The notes under the pieces were generated by a model. The model was not told the DNA's origin, did not search any database, and worked only from the letters and a program-made list of their open reading frames with translations. From the NCBI GenBank assembly GCA_011799875.1, contig CM022299.1, positions 34,244,755 to 34,308,754 on the forward strand: a stretch of 64,000 bases of DNA, in the 5' to 3' direction. Both the position numbers and the translations under genes were made by a program. Below, piece by piece: positions 31,321-41,596 of this stretch; position 1 is the first letter of the stretch; each line of letters opens with the position of its first letter. This DNA comes from Thinopyrum elongatum. Lineage: Eukaryota; Streptophyta; Magnoliopsida; Poales; Poaceae.

Positions 31321-32860
31321 AGCGCGAAGCTAAAGGAAATCTAGATCCGAACATTTTGTCAAATTTCGAACGCGAACATTATTTTGAAAAAGCGTTTTTT
31401 AAAAAGCAAACACTTTTCAAATTTGAGAAGAAAAATAAAAAGCTTTAACTTTTTTGAATATGTGAACAATTTTGTGATAAACTGAACACTTTTTTGAAAT
31501 TCACGAACATTTTTGAATATGTCAACAATTTTTTGTTAAAGGGACCATTTTTTGAAATTCTGAACAAAAATTTGGAAACGCGAATATTTTTGGAATCCGT
31601 GAACAATTTTGGAAGAAGAACATTTTTTCAAACTCAGAACAAAATTTGAAAATGATTTTTTTAAAATTTTCGAACATTTTTGAAAAACATGAACAGTTTT
31701 TATGAAATCAAGAACATTTTTTAAAACTGTGAAATATTCTTAAAAGCGAAAAAATAAAAAATACTAATTTTTTTTTCAAATATAAGTGGCATTTTTAAAA
31801 AAAAATCGAAAATATTAAAAAAATTCAAATATAAGTGGAACTTGAGAGAATAAGCAGGAAAAATGAAAGAAGAAGATGAACATTTTCAAATTCCCAAACA
31901 AATTTGGGATACATGAACATTTTTTAAAAATTGGAAAAAATGGAAACTCGTGAACAAAATAGGAAAATGTAAACATTTTTAAAAATTAGCGAACATTTTT
32001 TGAAACTGCAAAACAAAATTAGAAGCAGACGTATTTTTGACAATTGCAAACAAATTGTGAAATGGAAACAATTTTTGAAACTACCGAACAAAATGGGAAA
32101 ACACAAACACTCTTCTTAAATTTGCGAATGAATTTTGAAAGAGTAACATTTGTTCAAGCTCCTAAACAATATTTGAAGGTGAACATTTTTTCTAATTATG
32201 CAAACATTTTTATAAAAAATGGAGAATAATTTTTTGACTTTGTGAACAAAAGATAATACCACGAACATTTTCTGAACTTCTGAACATTTTTGGAATTTTT
32301 GAACAAAATTTGAAATTCTCAAGAACAAGAAAGAGAAGAAAAAGGATTTACAAAGAAATAGAAAAATGAAATAAAGAAACAGAAATACATAAAAAGAAAA
32401 GCTTTTTTTTTAAATTGAACATTTTCTGAAACTACGAAAGAAATTTGAAAACCTGAACAATTTTTGGTAACACAAACATCTTTTGAAAAATGAGAATTTT
32501 TTGAAACCCCCAAATTTTTGTAAATGCAAACTTTTTTATAAATATGTGAAGAATTTTCAAGAAACACGAATTTTTTTGAAAAAAAATCAAAAAATAAAAA
32601 AGGAAAGAAAAAGAAACAGAAAAAGGAGATAAAAGAAAAAAAAGAAATTAAGATAGCAAATAAACCGGTTAAGGAACCTCCTAGAAAGTTCCCAAACCCG
32701 GAAGAAACCGGTTAAGGAACCTCCTAGAAAGTTCCCAAACCCGGAAGAAACCGGTTTAGGAACCACCTGAAAGGTTCCCAAAACCGGGATGGCAGAAGCG
32801 GTGGGCGGGCCGGCCCAGATCATCCCTCGCTCGCGAACCTCTGTGTGAAAGCTGAACAAC
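31321..32860 (-). repeat. AT-rich gaacattttttgaaa element with 43-bp repeats
   Basis: About 1.3 kb of short degenerate gaacattttttgaaa units is followed by two perfect and one diverged copy of a 43-bp unit (aaaccggttaaggaacc..., starts 32662, 32705, 32748). A gggccggccc motif and the palindrome-like ttgacgcaacgtgcgtca come next (32808-32880). Read on the minus strand this order (gacgca palindrome, gggccggccc, ggaacctt/aaccggtt units, T/C-rich tract, AT-rich block, tRNA-like end) is the same as in the plus-strand element at 57727-58745. No coding potential. Confidence 0.55.
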
Positions 32861-32999
32861 TTGACGCAACGTGCGTCACATAGGATTTTCCCTGCATCAG
32901 ACAAAACTATGGTCAGTGAGGTTGGGCTGCTATTGTGTTTGATTAGTTGCTTTGAAGCTGGATCCAAGTAAGGGCCAAGATAGACTAGTCGGGGTTATT

Positions 33000-33655
33000 T
33001 AGTTTTTGTGAATGAGTACAACAACTGCATGGGCTATTTTCGGCCTAACTGTACAAGACTAGTTCCTTTTTAGTGGGTCGGCTTGCTAAGACGGTTTTAA
33101 GAATAGACTGGTTTGGACCTTTTCTAGAACCTTCTAGTGTTTTTTATGTGTTTCTTCAGTAGATTTTTCTTTTTTTGAGTGTGTTGATTCTCTGTGTTGG
33201 TTTTTAAAGGCTTTCTCTTGGGTTATGGCTTTCTGTGTTAGTTTTTTTATTTCTTGTCATTTTCCCTTTTTTAAAACACATGTCTACTTTTTTCGTACAC
33301 AACGTACATTTTTCATATACATCAGCAACATTTTTTATACATGTTTATTTTTCAAATACATGATTAACATTTTGTTTTCAAAAATATGTTTTGATGCATA
33401 CTCTTTTCCATACACATTATACAATTTTCGTATACATCAGGAACATCTTTCTATACATGTTTAGCATTTTTCAAATGAATGATTTTATTTCAAATATATG
33501 TTTTGATGCCTGCTTATTTTTCATACACATTGTACATTTTCGTATACATCAGCAACCTTTTTTTAATACTTGTTTAACATTTTTCAAATGCATGAGTACA
33601 TTTTTTCAAACATATGCTTTTAACATTTTTAATTATTTTTTAAATACATGTTGAC
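33000..33655 (+). repeat. AT-rich minisatellite of about 120 bp
   Basis: Units sharing catacacattgtacattttcg, tatacatcagcaac and atgttttgatgc recur near 33295, 33410 and 33525. A header with gggtcggc and ttctagaaccttctag (33075-33145) resembles the headers of the related elements at 32.7 and 57.8 kb. Confidence 0.55.
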
Positions 33656-33659
33656 CATT

Positions 33660-34226
33660 CCAATGTGTTGAAGATCAAGGCTGAAGCAAAGGTTATCCTT
33701 TTCCTCTAGCTGCGTCTTCATAATAGACTTTGGACCTCTGACAGGCTGCTGGTACGGGCTGGCCTAATCTTGTTGTTTCCCCTATGTGTGATCAAGCTTC
33801 TTGTGTGCAACCCATCTTATCCTCCATTGTCCCTTGGCCAAAGACGTGTGGCTTCTAGTCGGTGCACCTTTGCAACGGTCTAGCAGGGATGCTATCTCCC
33901 CCCTCACAATTAATGGCTGGTGGTGTAGAATATACAAGGATGACAGTGTGCTTGCGGCCTATAATGTCCGGAACATTTGGAAAGAGCGGAATGGACGAAT
34001 TTTTCAACATAAAATATGTTTTGTTGCCGTCATTAGTACCATGATCAAAGAGAATATCACCCTTCTGTGCGAGACGAAGGAGACATAGGTTTTAGTGTGT
34101 TGCCTGTACAACTGTCCCTGCATTTCGCAAACAAATTTCCCTTTTCTTGCACCATGTAGCTTGTTTCTCTCCCCGTACTTGAAGAAAAAGCAGAGCACCT
34201 GCGATTGTCCCTCAAAAACAAAAAAT
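33660..34226 (+). mobile_element. LINE 3' fragment, plus strand
   Basis: Frame-broken translation resembles the C-terminal zinc-binding region of plant LINE reverse transcriptases (LWLRLHNRLWTSDRLL, then ATHLILHCPLAKDVW and IWKERNGRIFQHK). The last open part is at 33801-34088. It ends in an A-rich tail (caaaaacaaaaaa, 34212-34225). 5'-truncated and non-functional. Confidence 0.7.
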
Positions 34227-34289
34227 GGCGATGTACCATTTATGAGTAGTTTTGTTAACAAGTTTCCCAAGAGAGCTATGTTGATGATT

Positions 34290-36470
34290 TGTTTTGTCAA
34301 GCACACGCAAGAGAATTGTGTGCTTTTTAATATTATTAAAGAAGGGATAGATTTTTACAATATGTTACAATAGCACCAGTAGGACAGTGCAGTCCACAAA
34401 TAAGAAAATAAAGCTAAGTTACTCCTCTCCTAATTTAGCTCTCGTCCACGTTTGAAATTCTTCGTTGATGCGCCGGATTACCATGTGAGGCATGGTTGCA
34501 ACCCTGCCGAAAACATGTTTGTTGCGATCTAGCCAGATGAAGCGAAGCACTAGGCAAACCAAGGTGTTGATCTTCCTGTGTATTCCATTGAGAGCTGCAT
34601 TGCTCAATGCCGGCCACCAATCTTTAATTTTTTCCTCCAGCGTCGGCGTACGCCTATGCAGGCACTAGGGCAATAGTATGTTGTACAAGAACTCCCTCAC
34701 GAAGGAGCACCCAAGTAGCATATGATTCAGGTTCTCCTCCTCCTGGCAACATAGTACACAACATTCCGGGTGCTCAAGTTGGCGCTTGGCGAGGTGATCA
34801 ACGGTCCATAGTCGATTATGGTGCACCAGTCATACAAAGATGTTTGTCTCCAATGGCGCCCACGAGGTCCACAGTTCAGCAGCACCGGGTAAGAACTCAT
34901 GGTCCAAGAAAAATAGCTTGTAGGCAGTACTAGCAGAGTAGATGCCATCCGGTGTGTGCTTCCAGTGAAACTCGCCCGGCAAGTTCGTCAGGCTCTGATT
35001 GGATATTGACGGCGAGATATTCACAACGTCGGCGGTCGCTTGGAGATCAAGGTTCCCATGGAGATCTTCGAGCCAGTTCCCGTTGGGCAGGGCATCGACA
35101 ACAGTTCTTTGCATGCCGCAGGCCTGACAAATTTTATCAAGGAAGGTTCAAGTTGCCTCAAACTGCAACCATTGATCCACCGATCAGTCCAGAACTGTAA
35201 TCTGGCGCCATTACCTAATGAGCAATGCAAACCAGCAGTAAAAACGCCTTTGGCGTCCATAGGCAAAGCGATGTCAAGTCCTTGCCAAGACTTTTCTTTT
35301 TCTACTTTCTCAGACCAACGCCATTTGAGCAGCAAAGCCTAGTTCAAAAGGCCGAGGTTATGGATTCCTAGTCCACCGTATACCTTGGGGGTGCACACAG
35401 GCTTCCAGTCAATTAGGCAATTGCCACCTTTGGTTTCGTCATGCCCGCACCAGAAGAATCCACGTCTGATTTTGTCAATACATGACAGGAACCAAGCTAG
35501 CAGGTCGAGTACGAGCATGAGGTAAATGGATGTTGTAGTGAGAGTTGAGTTGATTAAAACTAGCTTGCCGACCCTACGGAGAAAGCGTGCTTTCCAAGTT
35601 GGTAAGTAGTCTGCCGTTCTGTCGATGAGAGGTTGGATCGCAGATTTGGGCAACCGAGCGAATGACAGAGGCAGACCCAAGTATGTTACCGGAAACTCCT
35701 TGATAGAGCAAGTAAGAATTCCTGTCACATCTGAGATGTTGTCCTGCCGGTAACGGATCAACAAGATTGAATTCTTGGCCATGTTGCATGACAAACCAGT
35801 TGCATTCCCGAACACAGCGAGCAGTTGGACCGTGGTCTCGGCTTCCTGCACGTCCGATTTTAGCAAAAGCAATGCATCGTCGACATACACAGAGAGCCGG
35901 TGCTTGATGCCCCATCATGTCAGTGGCTGGAATAGATCACATTGTTCCCCCTTCCGAAAGAAAGCAGTTAGAGTCCATGACGATTACGAATAGGAGCGGG
36001 GTCTCCTTGCCGAAGACCACATGCATGCCAAAACTTCTGACCAGGGCTGCCATTGAGAAGTACAGGAGAGCTGGCCGATGAGAGCAGCAAGGCCAGCCTG
36101 GTAATCCACTTTGATCCAAAACCACGGTGCTTAAGGAGGTTCAGCGGGAAAGCCCAATGCACTGAATCGAAGGCCTTTGCAATATCGATTTTCATCATAA
36201 TAGCAAGAACATGCCGCTAGTGTAGGGTTTTGATCGAATGCTGCACCATGAGGAAGTTGTCAACCATAGAATGGTTGGCTATGAATGCACTTTCGTTGGA
36301 ATGCACCAAGGATGGGATAATCGGGGTGACTTGGTTTTCATGATTTTTCAGACGATCATCCCCACACTATGAACCAGGCTTATTGGCCTGAAATCACGGA
36401 TGTCCACAGCCCCAGGCTTCTTTGGCAGATGATAAAAATCTTCAATACAAATGTAACTACTAGAATTATC
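34290..36470 (-). mobile_element. LINE (L1 type), 5'-truncated, minus strand
   Basis: Reverse transcriptase is readable from KKPGAVDIRDFRPISL (about 36440) through DIAKAFDSVHWAF (36190) and the catalytic MYVDDALLLL (35890) to GLGIHNLGL (35345). It continues through the linker WTDRWINGCSL (about 35190) into the zinc-binding C-terminus (ECCVLCCQEEENLNHML, RFIWLDRNKHVFG) that stops near 34421. Stops at about 36325-36200 and a frameshift near 35900-35960 kill the frame. The 3' tail ends near 34290, only about 65 bp from the tail of the plus-strand LINE fragment. Confidence 0.85.
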
Positions 36471-36881
36471 TTGGGAGGTACAAAGAGAAATCTACTATGA
36501 TTAAAAGTTGCCATCCGAAAAGGAAAAATAAACAAAGAAAAAACTGAAATTTGCCATCCGGAAAAAAGTTGCCATGCTTGACAATTAAAGTTGTCATCCT
36601 CGCGTCAATAAACTTGCCATAAAAAACGTACGGAGTTGCCATATGTTCGTGCCACACGTGTGACACTTATCAAGACCAAAAAAAAACACGATACGGAGAA
36701 TAATATTTTACATTGGTCCATGAGTTTTCGCTAAAAGGCCCAATAAATTGGGACGAAGGGAGTGGTACAAGCAATACATATAGTACGACCAGGCACGCTC
36801 TTGAGCAGTTGCCGTTGGTTGCATAGATCCAGCTACTGGGAGGTGACACGACATCGAGCCGAGTGACACAGCTCGAGGCCG
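36471..36881. repeat. TTGCCAT-rich remnant
   Basis: The motif ttgccat occurs repeatedly (36507, 36550, 36569, 36611, 36635), with related gttgtcat, in 130 bp. This is a signature of degenerate repeats in Triticeae, but the parent element was not identified. The rest of the stretch shows nothing. Confidence 0.4.
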
Positions 36882-37614
36882 TCAGTTCTTCTTGGTGAAA
36901 CGATACGACGCATACGAGTGGTTGGTGTTGGTCCAGCTACGGTGGATCAGCTCCGCCTTGGACCCGTCCCCCGCGGCGCCGAGCGCGACGTGCAGCGGAT
37001 GAAAATGTTCCGGTGATGGGTGCGCCACCTTGCCGTAGGGCGCCCTCTCGTCGTAGCGGTTCACGTCGTCGTACCTGGCCATGCCAAGCCAAGACCGCTC
37101 AATGGAGAAACAAAAATCGGCACCAGCATGAATGCATGCATGATCGATCAAGATGAGACGATTGGATTGGCAACCATGGATGTTCGTTGTGAAGCAGAAC
37201 CCTCTCAAAGCTGATCGTCACCATTGTCAATTACCTTCCACCCACGAGCGAATCCTCAAGCCAGGTGTCGAAGTCGGAGGCCCATTGCGGCACCGGCGCC
37301 TCGTAAGGTGTCATTTCGCTCAGGTTGTGCGTCGCGCTCCCGGAGCCGAGGACGAGGACGCCGTCCGCTCTGACTGGAGCCAGCGCCTTGCCGAGGTTGT
37401 AATGGTAGGTGCCGTCGCGGTCGGCCTGAACGGAGAGCTGGCACACCGGGATGTCAGCCTCCGGGTACATCAGCATCAGTGGCACCCACGCACCGTGGTC
37501 GAGCCCACGGCCGTGGTGTTCTTCCACGGGACCGAACCCGGCTTGTTCGAGGAGCTCTTTGGTCCTCCTGGCCAGATCGGGGGCGCCAAGAGCAGGGTAC
37601 TTAAGCTGGATCAT
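36882..37614 (-). pseudogene. LigB/DOPA 4,5-dioxygenase-like gene, 5'-truncated
   Basis: Two exons on the minus strand, 37614-37235 and 37074-36882, join in phase (GT-AG). They encode about 190 residues matching the C-terminal two thirds of plant extradiol ring-cleavage dioxygenases (4,5-DOPA dioxygenase extradiol-like). Recognisable are [20 protein letters not shown], the metal-site region [18 protein letters not shown] and HPSPEHFHPLHVALGAAG, with the typical end SYASYRF. The N-terminal third, with its SHGSP metal-binding His, was not found upstream (37615-40000), and TGA stands directly before the first ATG. The remaining frame is clean, so the truncation is fairly recent or the first exon lies far away. 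Confidence 0.75.
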
Positions 37615-37892
37615 TCAAAATAGTTAACAGCAAGCAAAATTACACTGCAGTGCAAACACCACGGTAGTGTATGCATCTTCTCTACTACCGACAGAACAAA
37701 AATACAGTCTTAAACAGTTCATGTATTCTTTGCTTCTTTTCGTATGAATACAAGTATCTAATGTAATACTTGTGGTATGTGTATTCACATATATGTTCGT
37801 TGCTAACATGACAACTACGGAACTGTAACCTAGTAAATGTGGCGATAAGTAGTCGTCAAACAAAATGAAATCTTGTCTTGAAGCCGTTGCAG
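37615..37892. other. Intergenic, nothing recognised
   Basis: AT-rich 5' flank of the truncated dioxygenase gene. No exon with the SHGSP motif was seen. Confidence 0.4.
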
Positions 37893-39945
37893 AGACGAAC
37901 TCAGCAACGAAGAAAGATCACTAATCGAATTCACAGCTTGTAACATAAATCATTTTGAATTTTAGATTTAGCATGTAATGCTGACGATGACAGCATATGC
38001 ATGGGGATGAAATTTCCAGGCATGCATACACTTACTTTGACACGTGCTCTACTTAGATTTTTTCCATTTTATTGAGAGAATATGGACAGAAAAAAAATAG
38101 CATTATGCACGATAGGTGCGACTACTTTGCATCCTTGAGTGCGTAAATAAATCGTCATATATAGTTTCCCAAAAAGTAAAGAAAATCTTAATGGAGTATT
38201 GACGTCCATGCAGAATGTACGAGAGGTCAGACGAACTTTGTTGGGCCTAGAGGAGAGACTCATATTATGATAACCCCTTGTAGACAAGTGTTTCTTAGGG
38301 TTTCTTCGGCTCCGCGAGTGACCGGGGGAAAACCTAGCCGCCGCCTAGCTCCTCCTCCCCCCCCCCCCCCCCCCCCCCCCCCGTCCCTCCCCTCCTGCCG
38401 CCCCCGTCTCGCGCCGTCGGGCAAAGCCTGGCTGGCATCGGCGGCGGGACCTCTCCTCCCCGTGTGCATGTCCCTCTTAGGCTGGCGTGGGACGGCTGGA
38501 GCATTCGGCGACGCTGTGCTTGCGTGGGGCTGACAATGCGGTGGTGGGCGGTCGGGACGGCGTCGTTGCTCATTCTGGCGGCGCATCGGCGGTCAGGGGC
38601 GTCCGCTGGCGGCATGGTGGCTGCGTGATTCGGGATCTGGCGGGGCGTGCTGGTTGGTCTCCAGTCGAGCTCTTCCAGCTCTGGCCCCTGGACGAAGATG
38701 GGCGGCGCGGGAGGGCGTCTCTGGTGAGATTCTTGGCTGCATGTGGCGGCCCTCCTGGATCTCTCGTAGGTGGACGGGCGGCTGCTGGTGGCTTCACGTG
38801 TTTCTGAGCCGGTGGCCTCGGTGGGGAGACAAAGGTGTCCGGTGGGGAGGTTTGGATGGAGGAATGGGAGGTTCTGACAGTGGTCGAACCACCTATCGCC
38901 GGCGGAAGGTCGCCGGCCATGGATGTGTCCGCTCATTCTCCTTCTCCTTTCCTCGGCTGGGTGCGGGCAGGCTCAAGTACGACGATGTTCGGGGCAGGGC
39001 GGACGTTGGCGGCTCCGTCTACTGGGGATTGCCGGTCGGGCCAAAGTCGAGGCCTTTGGTTGATCTCGGGGACGTCTGGATGTAGGGCGGCGGCCTGGCG
39101 GTGGGAGGCACGTTGTTCGTGGGCAGATTGTGCGGCTCGGGTGCGGGCGGGCAGCCATGGCTGCGGGTGGTTGGCGGAGCGTGGGTACGGCGGAGGGGTA
39201 GGAGCACCGGGGTACATCACTTGCCTAGTCCGTGTAGTGGCCGACGACGGCGGCGGCCGCAGACGTCGTGTTCCTCCTGCAGGCTCCGTCGCGGTGTTCC
39301 TACTCCTTTCGTGTTGCTCGGGGTGAAAACTTGATCTTAGGATCGGACAGTGGCGGCTATTCGCGGTCGTGCCCTTCTTGAAGGCATCGTCTTGGAGTCC
39401 TCGCTCCGGCATGGTCCGTCTCACCTCTGGTCTCCATCGACTCTAAGCGGATCTTCTTTGCTCATCTGTAGTGTACTTGGTAGTCGTTGTGGGGGTGTGT
39501 CGGTGCCCGGCATCTTTGTATCTTGCCTTGGATGTGTGTGTTGTGTGCGGTGATGGCGTGCGTTTGTATTAGTTTGCTCGGATGTGGATGATGGTTGCTT
39601 TATAATATAAAGCGGTGGAAAACCCTTTTCCGTCATGATAACCCCTTGTAGAGACGAACGCAGCTACGAAGGACCACTAATCGTATTCACAGCTTACAAG
39701 ATAAATCATTTTGAATTTGAGATTTAGCAGCTAATGCTGACGATGACAACATGAATGGAGATGAAAATTTCAATCAAGTATGCATACACTTCCTTTTACA
39801 CGTATGCTACTTAGATATTTCCCTTTTATTGAGGGAATATGGATAAAAAAAATGTAGCATTCTGTACGATAGGTGTGAGTACTTTTTGCATCCTTAAGTG
39901 AGTAAATAGATCGTCATATATAGTTTCCCAAAAGGTAAACGTTTA
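37893..39945. repeat. Duplicated 300-bp host segment (37893-38190 and 39653-39945)
   Basis: Both copies start gacgaac.cagc.acgaag..., share ttcacagctt, ataaatcattttgaatttgagattta, catcctt.agtg and catatatagtttcccaaaa, and differ by substitutions and small indels. The second copy is separated from the first by about 75 bp of host sequence plus the inserted 1351-bp retroposon. Confidence 0.75.
38285..39635 (+). mobile_element. Non-coding LINE-tailed retroposon, 1351 bp
   Basis: The sequence is flanked by an 18-bp perfect direct repeat atgataaccccttgtaga (38267-38284 and 39636-39653), the kind of long duplication made by target-primed reverse transcription. It ends tttataatataaagcggtggaaaaccctttt, close to plant LINE 3' termini (ataaagcggggcgaaa type). 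The interior is GC-rich, starts with tcttagggtttcttcggctcc and a C run (38368-38392), and has overlapping open frames on both strands without known domains. It is probably a non-autonomous retroposon using LINE machinery. Confidence 0.7.
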
Positions 39946-41596
39946 TGAGCGGCGGACCGGCCTAAGATTCCGCCGGTCACACAGGCACCGTGGGATCTAA
40001 TCAAATCGTCCGTCCACGAGTCACAGAGCAGCCTCACGCACGCGTTCCTTTTTTGGGCCCGCTTCCCACACGTCACCACCCACCGCTCACATCCTTTCTT
40101 ATCTGCTCAACCGAGCGATCCCCATCTCCTTCAGTTCCTGTGGTCACCAGCGGCCATGGAAGACTCAAATCCTTTTCTCTACCTGCCTTGCTTCATCACC
40201 AAATCCGGCGAGCTTCGACCGGCGCCCCGGGCGACGAGCTACAGGCATGTCGTGTCAAGTCTGTCGACTTCCTCCCGTGGGGTACACACGGAGAGCAGCC
40301 CCACAGCTGCAATGGGGCGGGGCCGGACCGGGGAGGAGCCAGGTCGCCGCTTTGAAGTTGCGTTGCGAGCCATGAACGCCATGGCCACCGCCTCCTCGTC
40401 CTCTGGTCATGGTCATGGCCGCGCCTGAGTTTGCCGGTGTGCCTACGATCCAGAGCTCGAACCGGCCCAGCGGGGTGTTGCATCCGTCGGTGTGCGGAGC
40501 TGGAACTGGCGTCGCGGGATGCTACAATCGTCTATGCGTGAAGCTAGGACCGGAGCTGTCAAATGCTGCAACCGTGGACAAAGCATCAACAACTCATATA
40601 CTGCATTGTCCATTCAAGCCATCTTGTTCCCAAGGTGATTCATCGCCATTTTTAGTTTAGACCCTGTGTCTAGATTAGTTTTCCCCCTCGAATTAAGGGA
40701 TTTCCCACCATTTTCATTTCTCAATGAAACTAATAACACAACCGATTAGGACTGCTTCCTCGATATGCTTCCACAATTTTATTACAGTTCAAATACAAAA
40801 TTGTCAAAAATAACAACTCTACTTGATGATCTCACAAGCACCGCAACACACTATGAACGACGAAAAGTAAATAGTTCAAACTTAGAACAACAAAAATATA
40901 GGAGTAATTCCTCTTCCTCATCAACACAACCTTATCATGAGGAGATTCATCTAGATTTGTTTCCACTACAACTGTAACACTCGAGATAATAGAAGAGTAG
41001 AAGGTATGACATAGGGTTCTTTACCCACGCCGTAGGGGCCCAAACATGGATACAATGTATGCCTCATCTATGTGACCTTTGCTCAAGTCGACAAGCTTGA
41101 CAAGTGTGGTATCAATGCCACGATTTGGTAGATTGATTCGATGGATGGCATGCGAAACTTTGGGGGAGGCGAGGGGAGAGAGAGGATGGTGGCCAGGTTG
41201 GTTAGGGATTCAATGGAGTTTACAAGGTGGGCTTAGCATATCTCATATTTGAGACCGTGTACTATGTGTGTAATTCACATAGTGCATCACACACTAGCAT
41301 GTTTGTGGTCGAATTCCGAAACGGGCACGCAGGCACATAGTACACGGGAATATTGGCCTAGCACATCACACACAATTACTTGGAGTTGAATTACAAAACC
41401 AACCAAACAGTTGCATGCGGTGCGCAACGGCAGGACAAGAACATAGTAATACAGTTTTTTACATTTTTTCCATCTAAAAAAGATAGCAGTTTCTTTTGCG
41501 GGAGATACTAATAGCAGTTATGAGAACTTCGAAAAGAAAAACTTGCAATAGTTACCAGGTACTCTGGTACGTCTGATCAAACGGAGGTGCCGCAAT
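39946..41596. other. Intergenic with unclassified repeat fragments
   Basis: A GC-rich stretch at 40045-40660 has a 90-codon frame from ATG 40156 without recognisable domain. It includes gatgctacaatcg and tgctgcaaccg motifs seen in unclassified Triticeae repeats. 40660-41596 is AT-rich and nothing was recognised. Confidence 0.35.

Noticed and set aside
38835..39326. 163-codon frames on both strands of the 1.35-kb retroposon
   Set aside because: Overlapping on both strands, Gly/Arg-rich, no domain; treated as non-coding retroposon sequence.
40156..40428. 90-codon frame starting MEDSNPFLYLPCF
   Set aside because: No domain, no intron or context of a gene, and embedded in an apparent unclassified repeat; too weak to call.
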